Shown here: one piece after another, positions 52,193 through 60,559 of the stretch
Layout of the letters: each line of letters starts with the position of its first letter
How positions within the stretch are numbered: the stretch's first letter is position 1
Source of the DNA: WVXT01 sp964403285
GTDB taxonomy: Bacteria; UBA6262; WVXT01
NCBI GenBank assembly: GCA_964403285.1
Contig: CAYOFG010000001.1
Coordinates: forward strand, 1-64,000
DNA: 64,000 bases
Direction of reading: 5' to 3'
Translations under genes and position numbers: made by a program
The notes under the pieces: generated by a model
Told to the model about the DNA's origin: nothing
What the model saw: the letters and a program-made list of their open reading frames with translations, nothing else
Databases searched by the model: none

Positions 52193-53303
52193 AAGTTCCT
52201 TTTCTATTATCGTAATCATAAGCATATGTGTCGCTACATCCACGAAGTTCTGCCGCAGGCATTCGGCCGTGGACCTGAAAATATTTTCCCTTCCGTCCGC
52301 AAGGACAATCATCTTCGCCCAAAACCGTTCCCAGGTCTTCTGTTAACACACTATGCCCAGGATAACTTCGGGCTAAGAGACTAAGTACTTGTATAAGCCC
52401 TTTGCGACCTTTTGGGAGAGGCTCAAGAGAAACTAAATCACGGATAATTATATCTGCAAAATCAGGAGCGTGCAGGCATTTTTTTTCGCACTCAAGGAAA
52501 ACAGCCCCTAACGCCTCCACCATCGTATAAAAATTGTATATTCTCTTAACACCGAACTGTTCACTCAATTTCAGTTTGTATGTTTCAGTGTCCACGGCAC
52601 TCTCCTCAAGTTTTTTCCAACCCCCAGTATGGATAATTATGCTATTCTCCAAATCTAAGTGCCGTTTCTTCTCAACAAAGGGCAGATATAAATGCTCCCA
52701 AATCATAAAAGTAAAACCAAATAAAACAACCCTTTCTCCACAGTGTTTTTTAAGAAAAGCATCCAATTCTTTCCACTTAATATTCAATGAGTCATCGAGC
52801 AAGAATAGATGGTCGCTGCTAAGAGTTAGCATGCCATATAAAGCGACATCACGCGCTTTTAAATTGAATTTATTTTGAACCAGGCTCACATTATCAATTA
52901 AAATCATAGGGAGTTTCTTTTCACCAATACAAGAGGATATTACAGATCTAAAACCTTTGGCTTGTAATATAGATGTTTCCTTATCCATAAAAATATACGA
53001 GGGAACCTGAAATGTTGTACCACTTGATGACAATATTCTTACTATTGAGTCCAGGGAGACGCTTCGAAATTTATGGCTTTTAAACAAGCGCGCTGGTAAC
53101 ATAGGCACATCCTTTAAATTGCCTGTCGAAGTTAGTGAAATTGGTAATGCTTCTATTATCCGTTTATACGGTTGGCAGTGATCCCGGTGTTCAAATGTGA
53201 GCTCCCATAGTAAATCATCAAGAAGTTTCTGTTTTTCTCCTGCATTGAGACGATAGGGGTTATTAGTAAAAAGGTACTCAATGTTAGTCCACGAAATGGG
53301 CAT
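52173..53303 (-). CDS. LuxE-like acyl-protein synthetase
   Basis: 376 residues of the LuxE/PaaK-related family: RILSSSGTTFQVPS (nucleotide loop), VVLFGFTFMIWEHLYLPFVE, IIIHTGGWKKLEE, RIYNFYTMVEALGAVFLECE and CPCGRKGKYFQVHGRMPAAE. It activates an acyl acid as AMP ester and passes it to a protein cysteine for LuxC to reduce. luxE immediately precedes luxC, the arrangement of the fatty-acid reductase complex. GGAAG lies 6 bases before ATG 53303. Confidence 0.87.
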   Translation of the reverse strand: MPISWTNIEYLFTNNPYRLNAGEKQKLLDDLLWELTFEHRDHCQPYKRIIEALPISLTSTGNLKDVPMLPARLFKSHKFRSVSLDSIVRILSSSGTTFQVPSYIFMDKETSILQAKGFRSVISSCIGEKKLPMILIDNVSLVQNKFNLKARDVALYGMLTLSSDHLFLLDDSLNIKWKELDAFLKKHCGERVVLFGFTFMIWEHLYLPFVEKKRHLDLENSIIIHTGGWKKLEESAVDTETYKLKLSEQFGVKRIYNFYTMVEALGAVFLECEKKCLHAPDFADIIIRDLVSLEPLPKGRKGLIQVLSLLARSYPGHSVLTEDLGTVLGEDDCPCGRKGKYFQVHGRMPAAELRGCSDTYAYDYDNRKGTYGNLTT

Positions 53304-53317
53304 CTTTTTCTTCCTAT

Positions 53318-54505
53318 TTAATCAGAGTTTAGATATTCCAAAATACATCCTGCTACAACAGCAACGCCAAGAGGAAGCACATCTTCATCTAAATCGAAAA
53401 AAGGGCTATGAAGAGGATAAACTATTCCTTTTTTTCTATTACGAATTCCTATTGAAAAAATAACCCCTGGAACTTCTCGAAAAAAGTAACCAATATCTTC
53501 GCCTTCAAAGAAAGGATATTTGAAGTTAAATATGTTTTTGGACCCGAGGAGTCTTCTCCCTACATCAGCTACTATGCCGTTCAATTGAGGATTATTTACA
53601 ACAGACGAATAGAAAGGGATGAATCGAATCTCACACTGCGCTCCATATCCTCGACAAATAGCACGTAGTGTCTTTTTAATTTTACCCACTACATTCCTGC
53701 GGGTAATACTATCGAGGGTTCTTATCGTACCTTTTAGTCTTACACGATCAGGAATTACATTACTTGCTGTTCCTCCGTGAATTTCTCCTATTGAAATGAC
53801 AACCGGCACACATGGATTTTGCTTTTGAGGAACAATAAACTGAAGGGCCTCTACAACTTTTGCTGTAATATAAATTGTATCTACTGTCTCCCAGCGTTGG
53901 GCAACATGTCCTCCTTTGCCAATAATGGATATTTCGAAGTCATCTACATTAGCAGTAACAATACCGCGACGTATCCCTATTTTACCCGCATCAAGAAATG
54001 GACTTAAGTCAAAACCAAATACCGAATCAACCTTCGGGTTCTTTAAGGCTCCTGCAGAAATCATTGCTTGTGCTCCACCAGAGCTTTCTTCATTTGGCTG
54101 AAAGATAAACTTCACCTGCCCTTTCAATTCCTCGCGAATTTTACCTAATAATGAAGCAACTCCTAAAACGATTGCCATCTTCCCATCATGGCCACATGCA
54201 TGCATAACGCCAGGAACTTTAGAAGCATACTTCTTTTTAGTTCTTTCCTGAATAGGCAATGCATCCATATCCGACCTAATAACAACGGTTTTCCCTTTTT
54301 TTCTTCCTTTAAGAAGAGCAACTACGCCTGTCCTTGCAACTTTCTCTTTTACCTTGAGACCCGCTCGCTTTAGTTCTTTGGCTATTAATTTAGCAGTTTT
54401 TACTTCTTGAAATCCTAATTCGGGATAAGAATGGATTTGTCTTCTTATCTTGATAACTTCAGACTTAAGTTTAAGAGATTGCTTTAGTAAATTATCTAAC
54501 TCCAT
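53318..54505 (-). CDS. M20 family amidohydrolase
   Basis: 395 residues. Metal-binding motifs of the M20D group are visible: MHACGHDGKMA, FIFQPNEESSGG, the catalytic region around IRSDMDALP and the closing HSPFFDLDEDVL. GKGGHVAQRWETVDTI corresponds to the lid domain entrance, with an unusual Val-Ala-Gln-Arg where most have GAxP. Such enzymes remove N-acyl groups from amino acids or sugars. It follows the 72-residue gene and precedes luxE by 14 bases, so it may deacylate an N-acyl intermediate of the locus. Confidence 0.88.
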   Translation of the reverse strand: MELDNLLKQSLKLKSEVIKIRRQIHSYPELGFQEVKTAKLIAKELKRAGLKVKEKVARTGVVALLKGRKKGKTVVIRSDMDALPIQERTKKKYASKVPGVMHACGHDGKMAIVLGVASLLGKIREELKGQVKFIFQPNEESSGGAQAMISAGALKNPKVDSVFGFDLSPFLDAGKIGIRRGIVTANVDDFEISIIGKGGHVAQRWETVDTIYITAKVVEALQFIVPQKQNPCVPVVISIGEIHGGTASNVIPDRVRLKGTIRTLDSITRRNVVGKIKKTLRAICRGYGAQCEIRFIPFYSSVVNNPQLNGIVADVGRRLLGSKNIFNFKYPFFEGEDIGYFFREVPGVIFSIGIRNRKKGIVYPLHSPFFDLDEDVLPLGVAVVAGCILEYLNSD

Positions 54506-54509
54506 CTTT

Positions 54510-54728
54510 TTAAAATCCTCCTTGGCGCTCCCATCTGTGAATAGTCAAATCCCTGTCGGCAAGCAAGTTCAAGGTGATCCACAGCATTCCCCCTGACTCC
54601 TCTATAAATATCACTGGTCTCTGTTGGAAGTCACTTTCCCGCAGTAACAGACTGAACTGCCTCCGGATTCTCCCAATATCCTGTCCGTCCTCTACAGGAA
54701 CCATCCATACAACGCTTCTTGTATCCAT
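54510..54728 (-). CDS. Small protein of unknown function (72 aa)
   Basis: It begins ATG 54728, 7 bases after the kinase stop, and ends 4 bases before the M20 start; its end contains the AAGGAGG used by the M20 gene. The sequence is polar with VEDGQDIGRIRRQFSLLLRE and PVIFIEESGGMLWITLNLLA, a mixed alpha/beta pattern. No family recognised. The snug packing argues for a real gene, but the absence of its own Shine-Dalgarno leaves doubt. Confidence 0.5.
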   Translation of the reverse strand: MDTRSVVWMVPVEDGQDIGRIRRQFSLLLRESDFQQRPVIFIEESGGMLWITLNLLADRDLTIHRWERQGGF

Positions 54729-54735
54729 ATGTTTT

Positions 54736-57700
54736 TTAATCTTTAATAGACCGCAATAATTCTACTACTTCCCTCTTTTTTATTTCTGCACCAATCTCCC
54801 CAAATATTTTTTCGGCCTCACTCAGACTATCCTTAGCACTGCTCCATTGTGTCAAATCCATATTAATTTTTGCCATTTGCTCATAGAACCATCCTTTAAG
54901 TAAAGGATTGTCTGTTTCTTCAGATAATTCTAACACTTCTTTCAAAATATTCTGTGCTTTTTCAAATTCCTTCTTTCTTCTCATTATTTCTGAACTTAAA
55001 AGATATATCCTTGCCTGAGAAACAACAGGAGTATCCTCGAGTTTTTGGTTTAAGAACTCTTCGGCTCTGCTAAGAATCAACTGCGCCTGCTCAATATCAT
55101 CTAACTCAATGTACATTTCAGCCAAAAATCCCATTGCCTCAGTAGTAGAGATGAGATTTGATTCAGTGGCTCGTTCAACAGCTTGTTTCATCTGGCTAAT
55201 GCCTTCTTCTCTCTTGCCCTGCACAAACTTAAGATAAGCCTTAAACATCTCTCCCTGCTGAATTATATAACTTGAACCGGTTCGCTGTCCTAAAGTGTAC
55301 AGTTTCTCCGCAGACTCCATAGCCTTGTCATAACTATGTAATAATATTTCTATTCTTGTCCGATAACAGTAATACCACATTTCTGTAGATGCTGGCCTAC
55401 CTAACTTTCTACTCATCTCTTGTGCTATATCGCTTTCTTTTTGGAATTCTTTGCCCATTCCTCTCCAACTTAACCATTCCCAATCTAAACAGCGTAACCA
55501 CCAGACTAAATCTAGGAAATTTTCTTTCTCATTATAACGAAGGCCGCGTGCAGCAAAATCACGGTCAAAATTTTTTCCTAAAACCACATTAGGAAGGTTC
55601 AAAAAATAAAAGTAAGTCCCGTAGACATATTTGTAAAACCAATCGGTTAAACCTACGTAACGCTCAGCGATATCCATATTTTCAAAAGCATGTTTACCTC
55701 GTTTAATTACATCTTTTGTTCGCCCAAGGTAAACTAAAGTGGGAAAATACCCCGCAACTACAGCTGAATAACCTAAACCATTCATATCGGGAAGATAATC
55801 GTCAACTCGGTCAATTAACTCCAACGACCTTTTATAACTACCCAGGAAAAATTCAGCCAAGGAACCCCATCCATGAACTCGGACCATAAATAAAATAATT
55901 GTGCCAAAATCTTTATCAATTTTTGCTTTTGGTGGTTGCTTAGTTAACTTTTCCTTAATCTTAAGGCCGGTCCTTTTCGGCAACATATCCACTATTTTAA
56001 AAACAATGCGCATCAGTTTTACTACTCGCTTGACATTTATAAGGCGATTCAACTCTTGAAACTGGCGCTCGCAGACCTCTGCACAATACCCAGGGTCAGT
56101 ATATATAGCAGTATCCTCCACTCTATCTCGAATGTGGAACATCACTGTTTTCTTATTGGGATACTCGATTGTCTCAACTATTTCTAGCGCCTCTGCCCAT
56201 GATTTAGTTGCTCTGAAGAAGTCTCTAATCTTCCACCCTACGTCGCCAGCTTTAATTAAGTACTCTGCAGCCTTGGTTTTGTTTAAACCACGACTAAAAT
56301 GGTAGGCCAACTCATTAATAACAGATTCTTTATCCTCGGCGAAACGCGCTTCTATGAAAGTAGCTGCTTTTTCATGCATTTCTTTCCTGGATGCCTCCTC
56401 TAATTGAGCGTAGAGGGTTTCTCTGACACGGTCGTGAGTAAAGGCATATTGTTTTTCTTCGATTTTCATAAATTGGCGTTCGATTAACTCGTCTAAAACA
56501 CCAAAGAGTTGTTCATCTCCTAAACCACTTAATGTTTTGAGAAGAGATAAATCGAGATTTCTGGCTACCACTGCCGCCACTCTTGCAATCTTCAACACTT
56601 CAGGTCTAAGGAGTTTTAAACGGCGAAGGATAGTGGCTTCTATTGAGGTAGGTAACTCTATTGCGCTTATATCTGCAGGTAAAATCCAACATCCGCGCTC
56701 CAATTTTAGCTGTTCTTCCTCAATTAATGCCCTCATTACTTCACTGACAAAAAAGGGATTACCTCCAGTAGCAGTATATATATGCTCAGTGAAATCTTCA
56801 GTTAATTCAATACGGCCTAACATCTTTGCAATCAAAATATCGACATTATCCGAATCTAAAGGCAATAACTTCATTTCATTGGTGAGATTTTCTTCAACGG
56901 TTTGAAAAATACGGCTTGTAGGTTCAACTTCATCGTCGCGGAAGGAAGATAAAATCATAATAGGATATTCTCGTAGTTCTCGAATACAAACGTTAAGCAA
57001 ATCTATGGAAGGCGTATCTGCCCAATGTAAATCTTCAATATAAATAACTAACGGTTGCACTTTTGAAACTTCTTTTAACCATCCAGCAACCGATTCAAAT
57101 AAACGCGCCTTCTCCGCATATTCTTCTAATTGTGGAGCAGGCTCGTACCCTTTATTTCTTAGTTCAGGTATAACTTTAACCAGTACTGAACCATATTTAT
57201 CTATCACATCTTTTGAGGTTAATGGTAAAAGAGGTTTGAGTGCTTTAGCTACAGGCTGATACGCAGTCATACCCTGTGCAAAACAATTGCCTTGCACAAA
57301 AGGAACCTCGTCTAATTGGACATATAGCTGGAACTCTTGAATTAAGCGGGATTTTCCAGTTCCTGCTGGAGCAGCAATAAAAACACTCTTGCCTTTACCT
57401 TCCTTTGTAAGCCTAAAAAGTTCTTTTAATTCCCGCATCTCTCCTTCACGGCCTATCAGTTCACTACAATTGAGATAACTTTTCCTCTGTTCTAAAGTCT
57501 CTATAGATACTTCCTCAGCACTGAGTTTGACTAAATCGTTAATTAATTCCGCTGTTGTCTGGTAACGATTATCTGGGTCCTTAGCAATGAGTCTTAATAT
57601 GACTTCTTCCAGTTCTTCAGGGATATTTTTTCTAATGTTACAAGGAGGCAGAGGAGGTTCTTGAATATGTTTTTTTATAATCTCTAAAATAGTCTTTCCC

Positions 57701-58440
57701 AAAAATGGAAGCTTTCCAGTGGTTAATTCATAAGCCATTATACCTAAGGAATATAAATCAGAACGGGCATCAATTATACCACCTTTGGTAACTTCTGGAG
57801 GCATGTAAAGAGGGGTACCGGCGATTTCACCATTGCTGGGCAATCCCATCTGGTCCATCAAACCAAAATCCATCATTTTCACATTGCCTTCAGGAGTAAT
57901 CCGGATATTATCTGGTTTTATATCTCTATGAACCAAAAGTCTTGAATGGATGAAATTTAACACCTGGGCAGTTTGGATAAGGATTCGGTAAACTTCAGGA
58001 ATGTTCAATTGTCTTTCTTTTAAGATATCGCGCAATTCTCTTCCGCACACGATCTCCATTGTAATATAATCGTCGCCATTTTCTAATACACCAAAATTGT
58101 ATACATGAACGGTACTAGGGTGCTTTAATTTAACCATAGTACGAAATTCCTGTTTGAAGTGGAGTTCCACTTCAGTTGTAGAAGTGGCTGTAGCGGTTAT
58201 CCTTACTCTTTTTGTCTGGGCAGCTGTTGTAGCGAAAATATCATCTCCCACCAGTGGCTCCTTGACCTCAGTCCCTGTCACAGTCGAGCTCGTATCCGTA
58301 CCTGCTACTTCCCGGAAAAATTGCTTCAAAGCAACCTCTCGGTGTTCTAATGTATCATATACTTTCCATATTATACCCATTCCTCCTGCGCCAAGTTTTT
58401 CTAAAACTTTATACCGATTTGCTAATAAAGTTTCTTTCAT
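54736..58440 (-). CDS. Ser/Thr protein kinase-AAA ATPase-TPR regulator
   Basis: 1234 residues. The kinase domain (1-305) has GAGGMG, Lys39, HRDIKPDN (171-178) and DFG (191-193). Between Lys39 and helix C there is an extra Thr/Ser-rich stretch (about 44-92). An AAA/NB-ARC-like module follows, with Walker A APAGTGKSR (around 357-365) and Walker B LVIYIEDLHWAD (around 464-475). A ~600-residue helical TPR region ends the protein. Such STK-AAA proteins are signal integrators that phosphorylate targets or switch transcription. The usual GAF-histidine-kinase tail is absent here, but a TPR-GAF-kinase occurs at 23931-26342. AGGAAGAG precedes ATG 58440. Confidence 0.93.
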   Translation of the reverse strand: MKETLLANRYKVLEKLGAGGMGIIWKVYDTLEHREVALKQFFREVAGTDTSSTVTGTEVKEPLVGDDIFATTAAQTKRVRITATATSTTEVELHFKQEFRTMVKLKHPSTVHVYNFGVLENGDDYITMEIVCGRELRDILKERQLNIPEVYRILIQTAQVLNFIHSRLLVHRDIKPDNIRITPEGNVKMMDFGLMDQMGLPSNGEIAGTPLYMPPEVTKGGIIDARSDLYSLGIMAYELTTGKLPFLGKTILEIIKKHIQEPPLPPCNIRKNIPEELEEVILRLIAKDPDNRYQTTAELINDLVKLSAEEVSIETLEQRKSYLNCSELIGREGEMRELKELFRLTKEGKGKSVFIAAPAGTGKSRLIQEFQLYVQLDEVPFVQGNCFAQGMTAYQPVAKALKPLLPLTSKDVIDKYGSVLVKVIPELRNKGYEPAPQLEEYAEKARLFESVAGWLKEVSKVQPLVIYIEDLHWADTPSIDLLNVCIRELREYPIMILSSFRDDEVEPTSRIFQTVEENLTNEMKLLPLDSDNVDILIAKMLGRIELTEDFTEHIYTATGGNPFFVSEVMRALIEEEQLKLERGCWILPADISAIELPTSIEATILRRLKLLRPEVLKIARVAAVVARNLDLSLLKTLSGLGDEQLFGVLDELIERQFMKIEEKQYAFTHDRVRETLYAQLEEASRKEMHEKAATFIEARFAEDKESVINELAYHFSRGLNKTKAAEYLIKAGDVGWKIRDFFRATKSWAEALEIVETIEYPNKKTVMFHIRDRVEDTAIYTDPGYCAEVCERQFQELNRLINVKRVVKLMRIVFKIVDMLPKRTGLKIKEKLTKQPPKAKIDKDFGTIILFMVRVHGWGSLAEFFLGSYKRSLELIDRVDDYLPDMNGLGYSAVVAGYFPTLVYLGRTKDVIKRGKHAFENMDIAERYVGLTDWFYKYVYGTYFYFLNLPNVVLGKNFDRDFAARGLRYNEKENFLDLVWWLRCLDWEWLSWRGMGKEFQKESDIAQEMSRKLGRPASTEMWYYCYRTRIEILLHSYDKAMESAEKLYTLGQRTGSSYIIQQGEMFKAYLKFVQGKREEGISQMKQAVERATESNLISTTEAMGFLAEMYIELDDIEQAQLILSRAEEFLNQKLEDTPVVSQARIYLLSSEIMRRKKEFEKAQNILKEVLELSEETDNPLLKGWFYEQMAKINMDLTQWSSAKDSLSEAEKIFGEIGAEIKKREVVELLRSIKD

Positions 58441-58696
58441 TTTTTGCTCTTCCTGTTTTTAAGTCTAATTTAAAGGCTTGAAAAAATTTCTCCTCAGCCC
58501 CTTTCTCAGACTTTATGCCAGAAACATCAACTCTCATAGCCATAACAATTTTTATAAAAGTATTAAGTATGCAGCTCCGGGATGGTTTCTTCCCCCCAGA
58601 AAACCTCATCTCCCGGGCTATTCCATCAATGAACTTAATTTGCTTCTTATTCACTCCAATATTAGCTATAATTAAAATTTTATTCCGACTGTTCAT
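58409..58696 (-). CDS. Small basic protein, paralog of the next upstream gene (95 aa)
   Basis: No named family recognised. The central part NKKQIKFIDGIAREMRFSGG and KKPSRSCILNTFIKIVMAMR aligns without gaps to the neighbour at 58711-58980 (DKK..., GG.K.P.S..I, then a hydrophobic helix with M.L/M.V). The pattern, a turn with GG-K-P-S then a helix, could be a ribbon-helix-helix-like DNA-binding fold; that is a guess. Its 3' end overlaps the kinase gene by 32 bases, implying co-translation. Confidence 0.6.
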   Translation of the reverse strand: MNSRNKILIIANIGVNKKQIKFIDGIAREMRFSGGKKPSRSCILNTFIKIVMAMRVDVSGIKSEKGAEEKFFQAFKLDLKTGRAKNERNFISKSV

Positions 58697-58710
58697 TTGC
58701 TAAATTACCG

Positions 58711-58980
58711 TTACTTTTCCCTCACTCTTCTGAGCTCATTAAGAGATTGAAGAATCCTCTTTTCTAAATCAATCTTGGTTTTAACGTTCTTCAAGTTTAT
58801 CTTTAGTCTCATAAAGGCATTAACTAGACTTCGAATAATGTATGATTTAGGTAACTTATAGCCGCCATTTATTTTCATTGAAATGCTCAGATTATAAAAC
58901 CAGTCATTCGTCTTTTTATCCAGAAAAATGGGGATACGGAACAGGTTTTTTTCAACATCAGATCTAAACCGCTTATTCAT
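58711..58980 (-). CDS. Small basic protein, paralog of the next downstream gene (89 aa)
   Basis: Starts ATG 58980 with GAGG about 10 bases upstream. Central IFLDKKTNDWFYNLSISMKI and NGGYKLPKSYIIRSLVNAFM share the GG-K-P-S-hydrophobic pattern with the downstream protein, so the pair arose by tandem duplication. Many Lys/Arg residues suggest nucleic-acid or phosphate binding. It follows the radical SAM gene by 20 bases; I see no core-peptide features that would make it a RiPP precursor. Confidence 0.65.
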   Translation of the reverse strand: MNKRFRSDVEKNLFRIPIFLDKKTNDWFYNLSISMKINGGYKLPKSYIIRSLVNAFMRLKINLKNVKTKIDLEKRILQSLNELRRVREK

Positions 58981-59000
58981 TTGTGTTTACCTCGCCATCT

Positions 59001-60011
59001 TTACTCAGCTCCGAAGACATTCTCATCATAGTCAACAGGAAATTCCTTTTTCCCCTCAAATAATTTAAGCAATTTGCTTCTCATCTTGGGATCATTCATC
59101 GGACAATCACATCTATTTATATTTTCTCGTTCCATTTTGAAATAAGAACTACTCCACATTCTCTCAATTATGGTCTTTAAATCTTCTTTTCGTATATTAC
59201 CGAACCTAATAGGAACATAACAACAAGGTTGCACATCTCCATAAGCAGTAATAGCAACAACCCATCGCGTAACACTTGCGCATACAAAAGGAACTGTCCC
59301 GTCGCACCACTCTTCCCAGAAAACAAAATTAGGCTCCAAAAGGGCCCGGAATTCTTCCATCTCATCTTTGGAAAGTCGAATCTCTTGATTGGTCCATCTT
59401 CCAACCATCATAGGAGTAAGAAGTCTGATTTTAAACACCCCTAAATCTTTTCCCAATTGAATGATTTTTTTTGTATCGCCACTTTTAAGACTTTGCTTGG
59501 TAACCACGGTTGAAATTCCTACAGGGATTCCCAGCTCTACACAATTTTTAATCGCTTGAATAGCTTTATCCCAGGAACCTTCCATTCCTCGAAATTGGTC
59601 GTGGACTTTAGGATTACTACTATCTATACTCACCAGGAAAAAAGTTATCCCAGCCTCTTTTACTGCTTTAGCAAAACTTTTATTAGCCAACTTAATTCCA
59701 TTTGTATCAGCACGGGTAAAGAGGCCTTTTTGGGTTGAATACCGAAGAAGTTCTACAAAATCTCTATGTATTGTTGGCTCTCCTCCAAAAAAGTAAGCCA
59801 CACCCAACCCACAGTCTTTTAATCGATCGAGAATTTTGCTCTTAACCTCTTCTGTTGTCAATAACTTTTCATTTTTCTTCTCAAACAAACCAACTCCACA
59901 GTGTTTACAACGACATTGACATGCGTAGGTTAAACTGATAAAAGCCCCTTTAACTTGGGCAAATTTTTTTATTCCTTGATAACCCTCTAAATCTTCAAGT
60001 TTCACATTCAT
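59001..60011 (-). CDS. Radical SAM/SPASM-like protein
   Basis: 336 residues. Cluster ligands are in CQCRCKHC (Cys32, Cys36, Cys39; Cys34 is an extra). The barrel has AYFFGGEPTIHRDFVELLR, RADTNGIKL and VSIDSSNPKVHDQFRGMEG. The C-terminus has QPCCYVPIRFGNIRKEDLKT and CDCPM, resembling SPASM auxiliary ligands. It is the first gene after the promoter, riboswitch-like leader and terminator at 60031-60324. The target is unknown; candidates are a peptide, a sugar or the neighbouring small proteins. Confidence 0.87.
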   Translation of the reverse strand: MNVKLEDLEGYQGIKKFAQVKGAFISLTYACQCRCKHCGVGLFEKKNEKLLTTEEVKSKILDRLKDCGLGVAYFFGGEPTIHRDFVELLRYSTQKGLFTRADTNGIKLANKSFAKAVKEAGITFFLVSIDSSNPKVHDQFRGMEGSWDKAIQAIKNCVELGIPVGISTVVTKQSLKSGDTKKIIQLGKDLGVFKIRLLTPMMVGRWTNQEIRLSKDEMEEFRALLEPNFVFWEEWCDGTVPFVCASVTRWVVAITAYGDVQPCCYVPIRFGNIRKEDLKTIIERMWSSSYFKMERENINRCDCPMNDPKMRSKLLKLFEGKKEFPVDYDENVFGAE

Positions 60012-60030
60012 AAATATCTTTCTTGTAAAT

Positions 60031-60075
60031 AATAAAATAAAAAACCGAACTGCTCTCTTGCAAAAGGCAGTTCGG
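60031..60075 (-). terminator. Intrinsic terminator in the leader of the radical SAM gene
   Basis: Perfect 9-bp stem CCGAACTGC/GCAGTTCGG (60067-60075 with 60045-60053), 13-nt loop, then TTTTTTATTTTATT (60031-60044) on the minus strand. It ends 20 bases before ATG 60011 and lies inside the leader that begins at about 60289, so it should act as an attenuator. Confidence 0.8.
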
Positions 60076-60116
60076 CTAATAAGTTAATTAAAGACTTCTC
60101 TGCTATTTTTATAATT

Positions 60117-60280
60117 GGTTTCGGTAGCCCGGCCGTCATTCTCACTTTTTCCTTGCTGACCCGTAACTTTGCCGCGTCTCCTAAAGTCCACCAAACCGAC
60201 TACGGAATCGCGCCCCGGGGCATCCCAAATAATGATTTACCGGGGGCCCCTACCTCTCGGTAGGTTTGCCTTTTCGTTCC
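60117..60280 (-). ncRNA. c-di-GMP-I (GEMM)-like riboswitch with an internal insertion
   Basis: The 5' part GGAACG, GCAAACC and the GNRA hairpin CCTACC-GAGA-GGTAGG (60249-60264) match the first half of GEMM aptamers. The 3' part GCAAAGTTACGGGTC (60158-60172) and GACGGCCGGGCTACCGAAAC resembles the second half. Between them, where ACGCAAAGCC would normally follow the hairpin, lie about 75 nt (60174-60248) with a GCCCC/GGGGC stem. Position between a consensus promoter and a terminator supports a riboswitch. An alternative is an unrelated structured leader. Confidence 0.5.
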
Positions 60281-60295
60281 AACTTTTCTGTTTTA

Positions 60296-60324
60296 AGTAT
60301 ATCACAAAAGTTACATTTTGTCAA
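60296..60324 (-). promoter_or_regulatory. Consensus sigma70-type promoter of the 60-kb operon
   Basis: TTGACA (60319-60324), a 17-base spacer and TATACT (60296-60301) on the minus strand. The -35 is perfect. The transcript would start near 60289, just ahead of the riboswitch-like fold. Confidence 0.8.
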
Positions 60325-60429
60325 ATGCCTTTTTATGCTTTTCAATATTTTTGCTTAGGAGTATTAAACAAAAAGGAAATAATACCCGGTTCGCACTTGT
60401 TTCATCATTTAGTTAACAAAACCTTTTCG

Positions 60430-60539
60430 AATTCTGGGGACACAATACTTAATTAATAACCATACGGGCTATTCGTGCCATAGCATAATCAACATACCAG
60501 AGTCGTATCTGGATAATTAAGTATTGTGTCCCCAGAATT
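60430..60539. mobile_element. 110-bp element with perfect 26-bp inverted ends
   Basis: Arms at 60430-60455 and 60514-60539, each containing TTAAGTATTGTGTCCCCAGA (or its complement), are perfectly inverted around 58 bases without coding potential. One arm's sequence recurs at 10909-10929 at the bioY end. This is a MITE-like or REP-type element; no transposase was seen nearby. Confidence 0.65.
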
Positions 60540-60559
60540 GCTTTTTGTAGCGCTCTTAT

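Noticed and set aside
50966..53303. Bioluminescence operon
   Set aside because: Only LuxC- and LuxE-like genes; no luxA, luxB or luxD, and glycan genes around.
58409..58980. RiPP precursor peptides for the radical SAM enzyme
   Set aside because: The proteins are folded-looking, highly basic and lack a leader/core split or repeated core residues. Not excluded, but unsupported.
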